A stretch of DNA of 64,000 nucleotides from JBNJDJ01 sp051744845 (GTDB lineage: Bacteria > Bacillota > Clostridia > Peptostreptococcales > Acidaminobacteraceae), in contig JBNJDJ010000001.1 in NCBI GenBank assembly GCA_051744845.1, positions 62,001 through 126,000 on the forward strand, written 5' to 3'. The translations under genes were made by a program, and so were the position numbers. Shown here in pieces: positions 22,556 through 31,188 of this stretch. The first letter of the stretch is position 1, and each line of letters starts with the position of its first letter. The notes beneath the pieces are model-generated. The model was not told where the DNA came from. It saw only the letters and a list, made by a program, of their open reading frames with translations, and ran no database searches.

Positions 22556-23599
22556 ATGAAAAAGATATTACATCTAGACTTAGATGCTTTCTTTGCTTCA
22601 GTAGAGGAGATGGATAATCCAAGTTTAAAAAATAAACCAGTAATAGTTGGTGGAAATAGTGATAGAAGTGTTGTTTCTACTTGTAATTATAAAGCAAGAG
22701 AATTTGGAATACACTCTGCCATGCCTATATTTAAAGCAAAGTCTTTATGTCCAGAAGGTGTTTATTTAAAAAACAGAAAAAAAAGATATAAAGATGTATC
22801 TGATGAAATATTTGATATTTTTTATTCTGTTACTGAAAAAGTAAAAAAAGTGTCTATAGATGAAGCTTACATAGATGTAACTGGGTTATATCAATCGCCA
22901 CGTTACATTGCTAAATATATTAAAAATGAAGTTAAGAAAAAATATGGGATTACTCTTTCGGTAGGAATATCTTATAATAAGTTTTTAGCAAAATTAGCGA
23001 GCGATTGGAATAAACCTGATGGTATAAAGGTTATAACTAAAGAAATGATACCAGATATTTTATTACCTTTAGAAGTTGATGAGATTCATGGTATTGGTAA
23101 AAAATCTAAAGCTTTATTAAATGATAGAGGTATTTTTACTGTAAAAGATTTATTAAAATACTCTGAGGATAATTTAGTATCTATTCTTGGTAATTTTGGA
23201 AAAGATCTATATGAACGGATTCGTGGTATTGATAATCGAAAGTTTGATGAAGAGATTAAACATAAGTCTATTGGTACAGAGATTACTTTAAAAAAAGATA
23301 CATTTAATAAAAAAATACTTTTAGAAAAATTATATGAAATGAATGATCAAGTTTTTCAAAGATTAAAACAAAAAGATCAAGTAGCTAAAACGATTATTAT
23401 TAAAGTAAAATATTATGATTTTAATACAATTACTAGAAGTAAGACATTTGATCATCATTTATATAATAAAAAAGATTATAATAAAGCTTTAAAAAGAATT
23501 TTTGAGTCAATAGATATTAAAAAAAGTGTTCGATTAATAGGTATAACTTATTCAAATATCAGTCAAAACACATATCAGCAACTTAGTTTTTTAAATTAG
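22556..23599 (+). CDS. dinB: DNA polymerase IV (Y family)
   Basis: An error-prone translesion polymerase. Metal ligands are visible in HLDLDAFFASVE (Asp8) and SIDEAYIDVT (Asp102, Glu103). YKAREFGIHSAMP is the typical finger motif, and the thumb HhH motif is in EIHGIGKKSKALL. The protein ends with TYQQLSFLN; QLSF resembles a beta-clamp binding motif. GGAGT lies 6 nt before the ATG. The 3' end overlaps the convergent isomerase gene by 17 nt with no terminator between. Confidence 0.94.
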   Translation: MKKILHLDLDAFFASVEEMDNPSLKNKPVIVGGNSDRSVVSTCNYKAREFGIHSAMPIFKAKSLCPEGVYLKNRKKRYKDVSDEIFDIFYSVTEKVKKVSIDEAYIDVTGLYQSPRYIAKYIKNEVKKKYGITLSVGISYNKFLAKLASDWNKPDGIKVITKEMIPDILLPLEVDEIHGIGKKSKALLNDRGIFTVKDLLKYSEDNLVSILGNFGKDLYERIRGIDNRKFDEEIKHKSIGTEITLKKDTFNKKILLEKLYEMNDQVFQRLKQKDQVAKTIIIKVKYYDFNTITRSKTFDHHLYNKKDYNKALKRIFESIDIKKSVRLIGITYSNISQNTYQQLSFLN

Positions 23600-24365
23600 T
23601 TTTTAAAAAAGTTATATCTTTTTTTAAATTTTTCAAATAATTATCGCATATTAATAATTCAATAGTAATAGGTGTATTTTTGATAGGATGATTTTTTATA
23701 ATTTTTTTGATTGAATCTTTATCATTAATTGGTATATGTTTCTTATTATTTTTAAATCCATGAATATGATAATGATTAACTTTTTTAAAAAAACTATCAG
23801 ATAGTTTTTTTATTTTTTTTTGGTTTGAATAAAATAAATGGATAAGGTCGATACAAATGTTTAATTTATCAAATTCATCAGAAAGTTTTTTTATATCTTT
23901 TATTTGGTTACCAATAACATTTTTATAAGTGCAGTCTAAAGTTTCAATGGATAGATTAATGTTTAGATTATTTTTATTTATATAATTAATGCTTTTATTT
24001 ATAAATTCATAAGTTTTTTTAAAAGCTTGTTTTTTATTATTCTTATAAGTTGCGCCATGAAAAATCATATTAGTATTTTCATTTTTATTTAATTTAGCTA
24101 AAATATCATAATAATTAGAAATTTTTTTAAAATTATCATTAGAATAATTAGTTATATCTAAATTTTCATCTGCAAAATGAGGTAGATGAAAATGCTTTTT
24201 TATTTTAATTTTTTCAAAAATTTTTTTATAAAATTCAAAAGAATAATTTTTTAGATCTACTGCAAACTCTATAAAATCAACATTTTGTTTTTTTATAAAA
24301 GTAATATATTTTTCTAAAGTAATCTCTTTTAAAATTTTCTCTTCAAAAGTAAAACCGACTTTCAT
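23583..24365 (-). CDS. Sugar phosphate isomerase/epimerase (AP endonuclease 2-like TIM barrel)
   Basis: 260 residues of the xylose-isomerase-like TIM barrel superfamily. The usual metal-site strands can be followed: HLPHFADENLDIT, MIFHGAT, LSIETLD (Glu), ICIDLIHLF (Asp, His), NHYHIHGF and ITIELL (Glu). The substrate is unknown. Endonuclease IV is less likely because several of its conserved blocks are missing. GAGGTG precedes the ATG. It is convergent with dinB, overlapping 17 nt, and divergent from pabA across a perfect 18-bp palindrome. Confidence 0.72.
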   Translation of the reverse strand: MKVGFTFEEKILKEITLEKYITFIKKQNVDFIEFAVDLKNYSFEFYKKIFEKIKIKKHFHLPHFADENLDITNYSNDNFKKISNYYDILAKLNKNENTNMIFHGATYKNNKKQAFKKTYEFINKSINYINKNNLNINLSIETLDCTYKNVIGNQIKDIKKLSDEFDKLNICIDLIHLFYSNQKKIKKLSDSFFKKVNHYHIHGFKNNKKHIPINDKDSIKKIIKNHPIKNTPITIELLICDNYLKNLKKDITFLKTNLKN

Positions 24366-24399
24366 AAATTAACACCTCAATATCATTTAAAGTTAAATT

Positions 24400-24417
24400 A
24401 TGATATAATTATATCAT
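24400..24417. promoter_or_regulatory. Perfect 18-bp palindrome in the pabA/isomerase divergent region
   Basis: ATGATATAATTATATCAT reads the same on both strands and contains TGATATAAT, an extended -10, in both directions. It may be a divergent core promoter, an operator, or both. No good -35 is seen for pabA. Confidence 0.5.
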
Positions 24418-24526
24418 TAAAAAAGTTAAAATAAAATTGATTATAACAAAATTATAAACAATTACCTAATAGCTTGAAAAATAAATTTAAAAACTATAGA
24501 ATTAAATTTATAAGGGGGATAAAAAA

Positions 24527-25108
24527 ATGATTTTAATGATAGATAATTATGATTCATTTACTTATAATTTAGTAGAGTATTTAAAAATGTTAAAAAGAGA
24601 AGTTAAAGTTTATAGAAATGATGATATAACAATTGATAAGATAAAAGATTTAAAACCGGATATGATTGTAATATCACCAGGACCTTGTACTCCAAATGAA
24701 GCAGGTATTTCAAAAGAAATTATAAAAAAACTTAAAGGTAAATTTCCTATTTTAGGAATATGTTTAGGTCACCAAACTATTGCAGATGTTTTTGGCGGTA
24801 AGATTATAAAAGCAGAATTTCCAGTTCATGGAAAAGTTTATAAAATAACCCATGATAATAAAGGGATTTTTAAAGATCTAAAAAACCCAATAAAAGTTAC
24901 TAGATATCATTCGTTAATTGTTGATAAATCTAGTTTACCAAATGAATTTAAAGTTACTGCTCAAACTGATAAAGGAGAAATAATGGGAATAAGACATACT
25001 AAATATTTGATTTCAGGATTACAATTTCATCCTGAAGCAATATTAACAGAAAACGGTTTGGAAATGTTAAAAAATTTTTTAGAAATGAGTGATAAAAATG
25101 ATAATTAA
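24527..25108 (+). CDS. pabA: Aminodeoxychorismate synthase glutaminase component
   Basis: A class I glutamine amidotransferase that gives ammonia to PabB for para-aminobenzoate synthesis. The triad is visible: Cys79 in GICLGHQ, then His and Glu in LQFHPEAIL. MIDNYDSFTYNL and VISPGPCTPNEAG are the family N-terminal blocks. 193 residues. The ATG follows AAGGGGG. It opens the folate operon and overlaps pabB by 11 nt. TrpG is possible on sequence alone, but the neighbours are all pABA/folate genes. Confidence 0.92.
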   Translation: MILMIDNYDSFTYNLVEYLKMLKREVKVYRNDDITIDKIKDLKPDMIVISPGPCTPNEAGISKEIIKKLKGKFPILGICLGHQTIADVFGGKIIKAEFPVHGKVYKITHDNKGIFKDLKNPIKVTRYHSLIVDKSSLPNEFKVTAQTDKGEIMGIRHTKYLISGLQFHPEAILTENGLEMLKNFLEMSDKNDN

Positions 25109-26450
25109 AGAAATAAATGTTGATTTTAAACCATTTGAAATATTTTTAAAATTCAAATCAAAAGATTATTTAGTTTTTTTAGATAGTTGTAAAAATTACG
25201 AAAAATTAGGTGAATATTCAATAATAACTTTTGATCCTTTTTTAAAAATAAAATCTAAAAATGGAAAAGTTTATATTGATAGTAATAAAAAAAACATTAA
25301 TGTGTTTGAATTATTAAATAAAGAGTATAATAAGTATAAGCAGTCTTATAAAACAGACTTACCATTTATTGGTGGAATCGTTGGACACTTTTCATATGAT
25401 TTATGTCATGAAATAGAAGATTTGCCTAAAAGTGCAAAAGATGATATTAAACTTGAAGATATTAATTTAGGTTTTTATCATGGAGCAATTGTATTTGATC
25501 ATAAAAAAAGGAAAGTTTTTTTAACAGATGCAAATATTGATGGTAAAGGTAATAAAAGAATAGAAAAAATCAAAAAAAATATTTTAGATGAAAACAAAGA
25601 TGATTTTAAGGTGAAAAAATCACCTAAAAATCCAAATTTAAAAGCAAATATGACTAAAGATGAATATTTAGAATCTATAAAAAAGATTAAAGATTATATT
25701 AAGAATGGAGATATATATCAAGTTAATATGACTCAAAGATTTGAAACTGATTTGACTCAAGATCCTATTAATTTGTATGCAAAATTAAGAAAAATTAATC
25801 CAGCACCATTTGCAGCTTATATGGATTTTAATAATTATCAAGTTTTATCTTCTTCACCAGAAAGGTTTATCAAACTTAAAGAAAATATTTTGGAAACTAG
25901 ACCTATAAAAGGTACTAGACCTAGAGGTGAAAATAAAAAAGAAGATGAATTATTAAAAAATGAATTAAGAAATAGTAAAAAAGATAGATCAGAACTTTTA
26001 ATGATAGTAGATTTAGAAAGAAATGATTTTTCGAAAGTTGCAAAAACTTCTACAGTAGATGTAAAAGAATTATTTGCTATTGAAAAATATCCAACAGTAT
26101 TTCATCTAGTATCTACTATACAGTGTGAATTGGATAAAGAGTATAATTGTGTAGATGTTTTAAAGGCTTGTTTTCCAGGAGGTTCTATTACAGGTGCTCC
26201 TAAAATAAGAGCTATGGAAATTATTGATGAATTAGAACCTACAACTAGAAATTTATATACTGGTAGTATTGGATATATAGACTTTAATGGAGATATGGAT
26301 TTAAATATAGTTATTAGAACTATGTTAGTTAAAGATAAAAAGGTATATTTTCAAGTTGGTGGTGGAATAGTTTGGGATTCAAATCCTTATGATGAATATC
26401 AAGAATCTTTAGATAAAGCTAAAGCATTGATTGAAGCTTTAAGTGTTTAG
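25098..26450 (+). CDS. pabB: Aminodeoxychorismate synthase component I
   Basis: Converts chorismate and ammonia to 4-amino-4-deoxychorismate. The 450 residues have an anthranilate-synthase-type N-domain and the chorismate-binding domain (FAAYMDFNNYQVLSSSPERF, PGGSITGAPKIRAMEIIDELE). TRPIKGTRPRG carries the Lys of PIKGT that marks PabB; TrpE has Ala there. The ATG at 25098 overlaps pabA; a GTG at 25089 is an alternative. Second gene of the operon. Confidence 0.92.
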   Translation: MIIKEINVDFKPFEIFLKFKSKDYLVFLDSCKNYEKLGEYSIITFDPFLKIKSKNGKVYIDSNKKNINVFELLNKEYNKYKQSYKTDLPFIGGIVGHFSYDLCHEIEDLPKSAKDDIKLEDINLGFYHGAIVFDHKKRKVFLTDANIDGKGNKRIEKIKKNILDENKDDFKVKKSPKNPNLKANMTKDEYLESIKKIKDYIKNGDIYQVNMTQRFETDLTQDPINLYAKLRKINPAPFAAYMDFNNYQVLSSSPERFIKLKENILETRPIKGTRPRGENKKEDELLKNELRNSKKDRSELLMIVDLERNDFSKVAKTSTVDVKELFAIEKYPTVFHLVSTIQCELDKEYNCVDVLKACFPGGSITGAPKIRAMEIIDELEPTTRNLYTGSIGYIDFNGDMDLNIVIRTMLVKDKKVYFQVGGGIVWDSNPYDEYQESLDKAKALIEALSV

Positions 26451-26459
26451 GAGAAATTA

Positions 26460-27257
26460 ATGTATTATATTTTTAATGGTAAATTACTTAAAAAAAATGA
26501 AAAAGCAATGATAAATCCTTTATCAGATGGTGCAATGTATGGATATGGTTTATTTGAAACTATTAAAGTAAAAAATAATAAGCCAATATTTTTGCAAAGT
26601 CATCTTGATAGACTAAGGAATGGATTAAATAAATTAGGTATTATTAGTTTATATTCTGATAAGAAAATTAAAGAGTTTGTAAAAAAATTGATAAATAAAA
26701 ATTTATTTGATGGTGCTTTAAAAATAGTTGTAATAAAGAAAAAAAATATTAGTGATTTGATTATTTTAATGCAAAAAAGTAAATATAATTACCAAATGTA
26801 TAAAAAAGGATTTAATGTTAAAATTAGTGAAGTTTTAAGAAACTCAACATCCAAATTAGTGAAATTTAAAACAATTAATTATTTAGAAAATATTTTTGAA
26901 TTGAAAAAAGCAAAAAAAGATGGATTTAATGAAGTGATATTTTTTAATGAAAAAGGATTTTTAGCAGAAGGTTCAATTTCCAATATATTTGTTGTAAAAG
27001 ATAATAAAATATATACTCCAAGTTTATCTAATGGTTTGTTAAATGGAATTATAAGACAAAAATTAATAGATTTGCCATCTATAGATGTTTTAAAAGCAAA
27101 TATTTCAAAAGATTTTTTATCTAATGCAGATGAGATATTTTTAACTAATTCTTTAATGGAAGTTATGCCTGTTTATAATATAGATAGTTTAAATTATTAT
27201 TCAACTAATTTTGAAAAATCAAAAATTTTAAGAAAACTAATAAAAAAGGAGATTTAA
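26460..27257 (+). CDS. pabC: Aminodeoxychorismate lyase (class IV PLP enzyme)
   Basis: Removes pyruvate from aminodeoxychorismate to give para-aminobenzoate. 265 residues of the branched-chain-aminotransferase-like class IV fold: GYGLFETIKV, HLDRLRNGL, the Schiff-base Lys in LVKFKTINYLEN, and EGSISNIFVVKDN. Position between pabB and folE supports the lyase role over D-amino-acid or branched-chain aminotransferase. GGAGAAA lies just before the ATG. Confidence 0.85.
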   Translation: MYYIFNGKLLKKNEKAMINPLSDGAMYGYGLFETIKVKNNKPIFLQSHLDRLRNGLNKLGIISLYSDKKIKEFVKKLINKNLFDGALKIVVIKKKNISDLIILMQKSKYNYQMYKKGFNVKISEVLRNSTSKLVKFKTINYLENIFELKKAKKDGFNEVIFFNEKGFLAEGSISNIFVVKDNKIYTPSLSNGLLNGIIRQKLIDLPSIDVLKANISKDFLSNADEIFLTNSLMEVMPVYNIDSLNYYSTNFEKSKILRKLIKKEI

Positions 27258-27258
27258 T

Positions 27259-27822
27259 ATGGATAAAAAAAGAATAGAAGATGCTTTTAGAGAAATAATT
27301 TTAGCTATAGGAGAAGACCCAGATAGAGAAGGTTTACAAGATACTCCAGCTAGAGTTGCAAGAATGTATGAAGAAGTATTTGCTGGTTTAAAAAAAGATC
27401 CTAAAAAGCATATGGAAGTTACATTTAGTGAAGAAAAGCACGACGAGTTGGTTTTAGTAAAAGATATACCTTTTTATTCTATGTGTGAACATCATTTTTT
27501 ACCATTTATAGGTAAAGCTCATGTAGCTTATATTCCTAATGATGGTAATGTTGTAGGTTTATCAAAATTAGCTAGAGTAGTTAAAGATTATGCAAAGCGA
27601 CCTCAATTACAAGAAAGAATAACTTCAAAAGTTGCAAATAGTATAGATGATACAATAAATCCACAAGGAGTAATTGTTGTTATTGAAGCAGAGCATTTAT
27701 GTATGTCAATGCGTGGTGTTAAAAAACCAGGTAGTAAAACAGTTACATCAGCGGTTAGAGGAATTTTTAAAAGTGAATCAAAATCAAGAGCCGAAGTTAT
27801 GAGCTTAATAAATAATAAATAA
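27259..27822 (+). CDS. folE: GTP cyclohydrolase I
   Basis: Opens GTP to 7,8-dihydroneopterin triphosphate, the first step of the pterin branch. 187 residues, with zinc ligands in SMCEHHFLPF and AEHLCMSMRGV, the VGLSKLARVV block and RPQLQERIT. AAAGGAG lies 6 nt before the ATG, in the end of pabC. Fourth gene of the operon. Confidence 0.96.
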   Translation: MDKKRIEDAFREIILAIGEDPDREGLQDTPARVARMYEEVFAGLKKDPKKHMEVTFSEEKHDELVLVKDIPFYSMCEHHFLPFIGKAHVAYIPNDGNVVGLSKLARVVKDYAKRPQLQERITSKVANSIDDTINPQGVIVVIEAEHLCMSMRGVKKPGSKTVTSAVRGIFKSESKSRAEVMSLINNK

Positions 27823-27832
27823 TGGAGGGGTT

Positions 27833-28696
27833 ATGGAAATTAAGTGTAATGGTAAAAAATTAACTTTAGGAAAAAAAACATTAATTATGGGAATTTTAAA
27901 TGTTACACCTGATTCATTTTCTGATGGTGGAAAATTTAATGAATCTTCTTCGGCATTAAAACATGCAAAAAAAATGATAAAAGAAGGCGCTGACATAATA
28001 GATATTGGCGGAGAGTCTACTAGGCCTGGGGCCCCTAAAATATCTGTAGAGGAAGAACTAGGGCGTGTTATACCCATTTTAAAACTATTAAGAGATAAAC
28101 TAGATGTTTTAATATCTGTAGATACTTCTAAAGCAAAGGTAGCTAAAAAAGCTTTAGAAAATGGAGCAAATATTATCAATGATGTTTGGGGATTTCAAAG
28201 AGAGCCTGAGATTGCTAAGCATATAGCTAAACATGATGCTTTAGGAATTGCAATGCATAATAAGCAAAAGAAAAGCCCTACTAAGCACAATTTAAGAGAT
28301 ATTAAATATGAAAAAGACATAATGAAAGAAATAAAAGACTTTTTTAAAGTAACTTTTGATATTGCGAAAAGTGAAGGACTATCTAAAGAGAAGATAATTT
28401 TAGATCCAGGAATAGGTTTTGGTAAAAAAGCTGAAGAAAGTATTGAAGTAATGTCAAGATTAGAAGAATTAAACGATTTAGGTTGTCCGCTTTTATTAGG
28501 AACTTCTAGAAAGTCGTTTATTGGTAAAATTTTAGATCTAGATACTAATCAACGATTAGAAGGAACTTTAGCAACAAATATTATCGGAGCAATTAAAGGA
28601 TATGATATTATTAGAGTACATGATGTTTTAGAACATAAACGAGCTTTGACTGTTACTGATAAAATTATGAAAAGAGAAAATAATGGATTTTTCTAA
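27833..28696 (+). CDS. folP: Dihydropteroate synthase
   Basis: Joins pABA with 6-hydroxymethyl-dihydropterin pyrophosphate; the sulfonamide target. 287 residues with GILNVTPDSFSDGGKF, DIGGESTRPGA (first flexible loops), LDPGIGFGKKAEES, LGTSRKSFIG and IIRVHDV. GGAGGGG precedes the ATG. It overlaps the first mscS gene by 14 nt, so the channel is tied to folate gene translation. Confidence 0.96.
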   Translation: MEIKCNGKKLTLGKKTLIMGILNVTPDSFSDGGKFNESSSALKHAKKMIKEGADIIDIGGESTRPGAPKISVEEELGRVIPILKLLRDKLDVLISVDTSKAKVAKKALENGANIINDVWGFQREPEIAKHIAKHDALGIAMHNKQKKSPTKHNLRDIKYEKDIMKEIKDFFKVTFDIAKSEGLSKEKIILDPGIGFGKKAEESIEVMSRLEELNDLGCPLLLGTSRKSFIGKILDLDTNQRLEGTLATNIIGAIKGYDIIRVHDVLEHKRALTVTDKIMKRENNGFF

Positions 28697-29519
28697 TATT
28701 ACTTATGAAAATATAATGAGTTACTTGATATCAAATAGTTTACGCATATTATTTGCATTATTTGGTTTGTGGATAGGTTTTAAATTAGTGAATTTTTTAT
28801 TCAGAAGAATTGAAAGACGATTAAAAGGAAAAACTATAGATAAAACTATAACAGATTTTAGTGTAAACATTGGTAAGATTGCTTTTAAAGTAATTTTAGT
28901 TATTTCTTTAGCAACTTATATAGGCATACCTACTACATCTTTTGTAGCAGTTTTAGGTGCAATGTCCTTTGCTATAGGTTTAGCTTTACAAGGCTCATTT
29001 CAAAATTTTGCTGGTGGGGTATTAATAATTATATTAAGACCATTTAAAATTGATGATTTAATTGATGTGAATAATAATTTAGGAAAAGTAGATTCAATTG
29101 GTATATTTTATACAAAACTTATGACCTTAGATAATAAATTAGTAGTAGTACCTAATAGTATGATTATAAATAATACATTAACTAACTATTCAAATAACGA
29201 TACTAGAAGAATAGAAGTTACTGTTGGAGTAGCTTATGGTACTGATGTTGATTATGTCAAAGAAATTATTAGAGAAATAGTTCAAAGTAATGAAATGTTA
29301 TTAGCTGAACCAGAACCAATTATTGGCTTAGCTGACTTTGCAAGTAGTTCTATTAATTTTGATATTAAAGTATATGTAAAAACGACTGATTTTTTACTTG
29401 CTAGATATCGATTAAGAGAAGATATTAAGAGAGTGTTTAATAGGAAAAATATTGAATTTCCATTTCCACATATGGATGTCAATATATATAAAAGTATAAT
29501 GAATAAAGGAGATGATTAA
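28683..29519 (+). CDS. Small-conductance mechanosensitive channel, MscS family (copy 1)
   Basis: 278 residues: about three membrane helices in 1-100, the pore helix TM3 with GAMSFAIGLALQGSFQNFAGG (about 95-116), then the beta and alpha/beta cytoplasmic domains (RPFKIDDLIDVN, VPNSMIINNTLTNYS, FPFPHMDVNIY). These channels release solutes on osmotic downshock. It starts inside folP and is directly followed by a paralogue. Placement inside a folate operon is unexpected. Confidence 0.92.
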   Translation: MDFSNITYENIMSYLISNSLRILFALFGLWIGFKLVNFLFRRIERRLKGKTIDKTITDFSVNIGKIAFKVILVISLATYIGIPTTSFVAVLGAMSFAIGLALQGSFQNFAGGVLIIILRPFKIDDLIDVNNNLGKVDSIGIFYTKLMTLDNKLVVVPNSMIINNTLTNYSNNDTRRIEVTVGVAYGTDVDYVKEIIREIVQSNEMLLAEPEPIIGLADFASSSINFDIKVYVKTTDFLLARYRLREDIKRVFNRKNIEFPFPHMDVNIYKSIMNKGDD

Positions 29520-30347
29520 ATGCCTAATTTAAGCCTATTAGCTATAAAGAATTTAATTATGATGTATAGTATGAAGGTAATAATTGGTTTAGTAATTTTA
29601 TTTGTAGGATTTAAAATTTCAAATTTCTTAAGTCAAAGAATTGAAAAAGTATTAAATAAAAAATCTATAGACAAAACTTTAAAAGATTTTATAAAACCAT
29701 TTATAAATATAGCATTCAAAACTTTAGTTGTACTTACAGTCATTTCTTATATGGGTGTTGAAGTAACTTCATTTGTTGCAATTATAGGAGCTGTAGGTTT
29801 TGCTATAGGTTTAGCTTTTCAAGGTGCACTTTCTAATTTTGCAGGTGGAGTTTTATTAATTTTATTAAGACCATTTCAAAAAGATGATTTTATTGAAGTG
29901 GCAGGTTATAAAGGTACTGTAGAAAATATTAGTATTTTTTATACAAATTTAAGAACACCAGATAATAAGTTAGTAGTACTTCCAAATAGTAGTTTGACTA
30001 GTAATAGCTTAATTAATTATTCTAAAAAAGATAAAAGAAGAGTTGATTTTGTAGTTGGTGTAGATTATGATTCTGATATAAAAGAAGTGAAAGAAACTAT
30101 TAACAAAATGGCTGATGAAAATGATAAAATTTTACAAGATCCTAAACCGTTTGTAAGATTAGGTGAATTAGGAGATAGTTCAATTAATTTTTATGTAAGA
30201 TTTTGGGCAAAAAGTGAAAATTATTGGGATGTTTATTTTGATTTTAATGAAAGTCTAAAAGAAACATTTGATGCAAAAGGCATTGAGTTCCCATATCCAC
30301 ATATGGATGTAAATATTTATGATGATATAAAAGCAAAGGATGAGTAA
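29520..30347 (+). CDS. Small-conductance mechanosensitive channel, MscS family (copy 2)
   Basis: 275 residues, paralogous to the gene before it (GAVGFAIGLAFQGALSNFAGG pore helix, RPFQKDDFIEV, LPNSSLTSNSLINYS, FPYPHMDVNIYDDI). The ATG directly follows the copy 1 stop, with AAAGGAG in the end of copy 1. Tandem copies may form mixed heptamers or channels with different thresholds. folB follows after 3 nt. Confidence 0.92.
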   Translation: MPNLSLLAIKNLIMMYSMKVIIGLVILFVGFKISNFLSQRIEKVLNKKSIDKTLKDFIKPFINIAFKTLVVLTVISYMGVEVTSFVAIIGAVGFAIGLAFQGALSNFAGGVLLILLRPFQKDDFIEVAGYKGTVENISIFYTNLRTPDNKLVVLPNSSLTSNSLINYSKKDKRRVDFVVGVDYDSDIKEVKETINKMADENDKILQDPKPFVRLGELGDSSINFYVRFWAKSENYWDVYFDFNESLKETFDAKGIEFPYPHMDVNIYDDIKAKDE

Positions 30348-30350
30348 TAA

Positions 30351-30716
30351 ATGGATATTATAAAATTAAAAGGCTTAAATTTTTATGGATATATTGGTGT
30401 TTTGTCAGAAGAAAATCAATTAGGACAAAAATTCATTTTAGATATTGAATTGAAATTACCTCTAGACCAAGCTGGTAAAAGTGATGATGTAAATGATACA
30501 GTAAGTTATGCTGAAGTTTATGAAGTTGTAAAAAAAATAATGGAAAACAAAAAATATAATTTAATTGAAAAAGCTGGAAAAGAAATAATTGATAAAATAT
30601 TTTCTGAGTTTGGAAAAGTAAAAAAAATTAAGATTGAGATAAAAAAGCCCCAAGCTCCTGTAAAAGGAAGCTTTGATTATTTTTCTATTTGTTTAGAGAG
30701 GAAAAGAGATGAATAA
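30351..30716 (+). CDS. folB: Dihydroneopterin aldolase
   Basis: Cleaves dihydroneopterin to 6-hydroxymethyl-dihydropterin and glycolaldehyde. 121 residues of the T-fold: LKGLNFYGYIGVLSEE start with the conserved Tyr, TVSYAEVYEVV, NLIEKAGKEI (substrate Glu) and IEIKKPQAPVKGSFDYFSI with the conserved Lys. It overlaps folK by 8 nt. Confidence 0.92.
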   Translation: MDIIKLKGLNFYGYIGVLSEENQLGQKFILDIELKLPLDQAGKSDDVNDTVSYAEVYEVVKKIMENKKYNLIEKAGKEIIDKIFSEFGKVKKIKIEIKKPQAPVKGSFDYFSICLERKRDE

Positions 30717-31188
30717 AGCATATTTATCTTTAGGAAGTAATATTGGTAATTTAAAAGATAATATTTTAAAAGCCTATAAAATTTTAGAAAAAAATGATAT
30801 AGAAATTTTAGAAAAATCTAGTTTTTATAAAACTAAACCTTATGGTTATAAAGATCAAAGTGATTTTTTAAATACAGTAATAAAGATAAAAACTAAATTA
30901 AAGCCTTTGGAGTTATTAGAGGTTTGTCATTTAGTAGAAGAAAAACTTAAAAGAAAAAGAAAAATACATTGGGGACCTAGAATAATAGATGTTGATATTT
31001 TACTATACGATAATTTAAAGATTAATAGTGAAAAATTGATTATTCCTCATAAAGAAATGTTAAAAAGAGCCTTTGTTTTAGTACCATTAAGAGAAATAGC
31101 ACCTAATATTACAATTGACAATATAAATATTGATGATGCTTTAAAACAAATTGACATAGAGACAGTGAGGCTGATAGATAATGGATGA
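30709..31188 (+). CDS. folK: 6-hydroxymethyl-7,8-dihydropterin pyrophosphokinase
   Basis: Transfers pyrophosphate from ATP to the pterin, giving the FolP substrate. 159 residues with YLSLGSNIGNLKDNI, SSFYKTKPYGYKDQSDFLN and GPRIIDVDILLYDN (metal Asp pair), and the IPHKEMLKRAFVLVPL end. AGAGGAAAAGAG precedes the ATG. It overlaps the DAHP synthase gene by 8 nt. Confidence 0.93.
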   Translation: MNKAYLSLGSNIGNLKDNILKAYKILEKNDIEILEKSSFYKTKPYGYKDQSDFLNTVIKIKTKLKPLELLEVCHLVEEKLKRKRKIHWGPRIIDVDILLYDNLKINSEKLIIPHKEMLKRAFVLVPLREIAPNITIDNINIDDALKQIDIETVRLIDNG

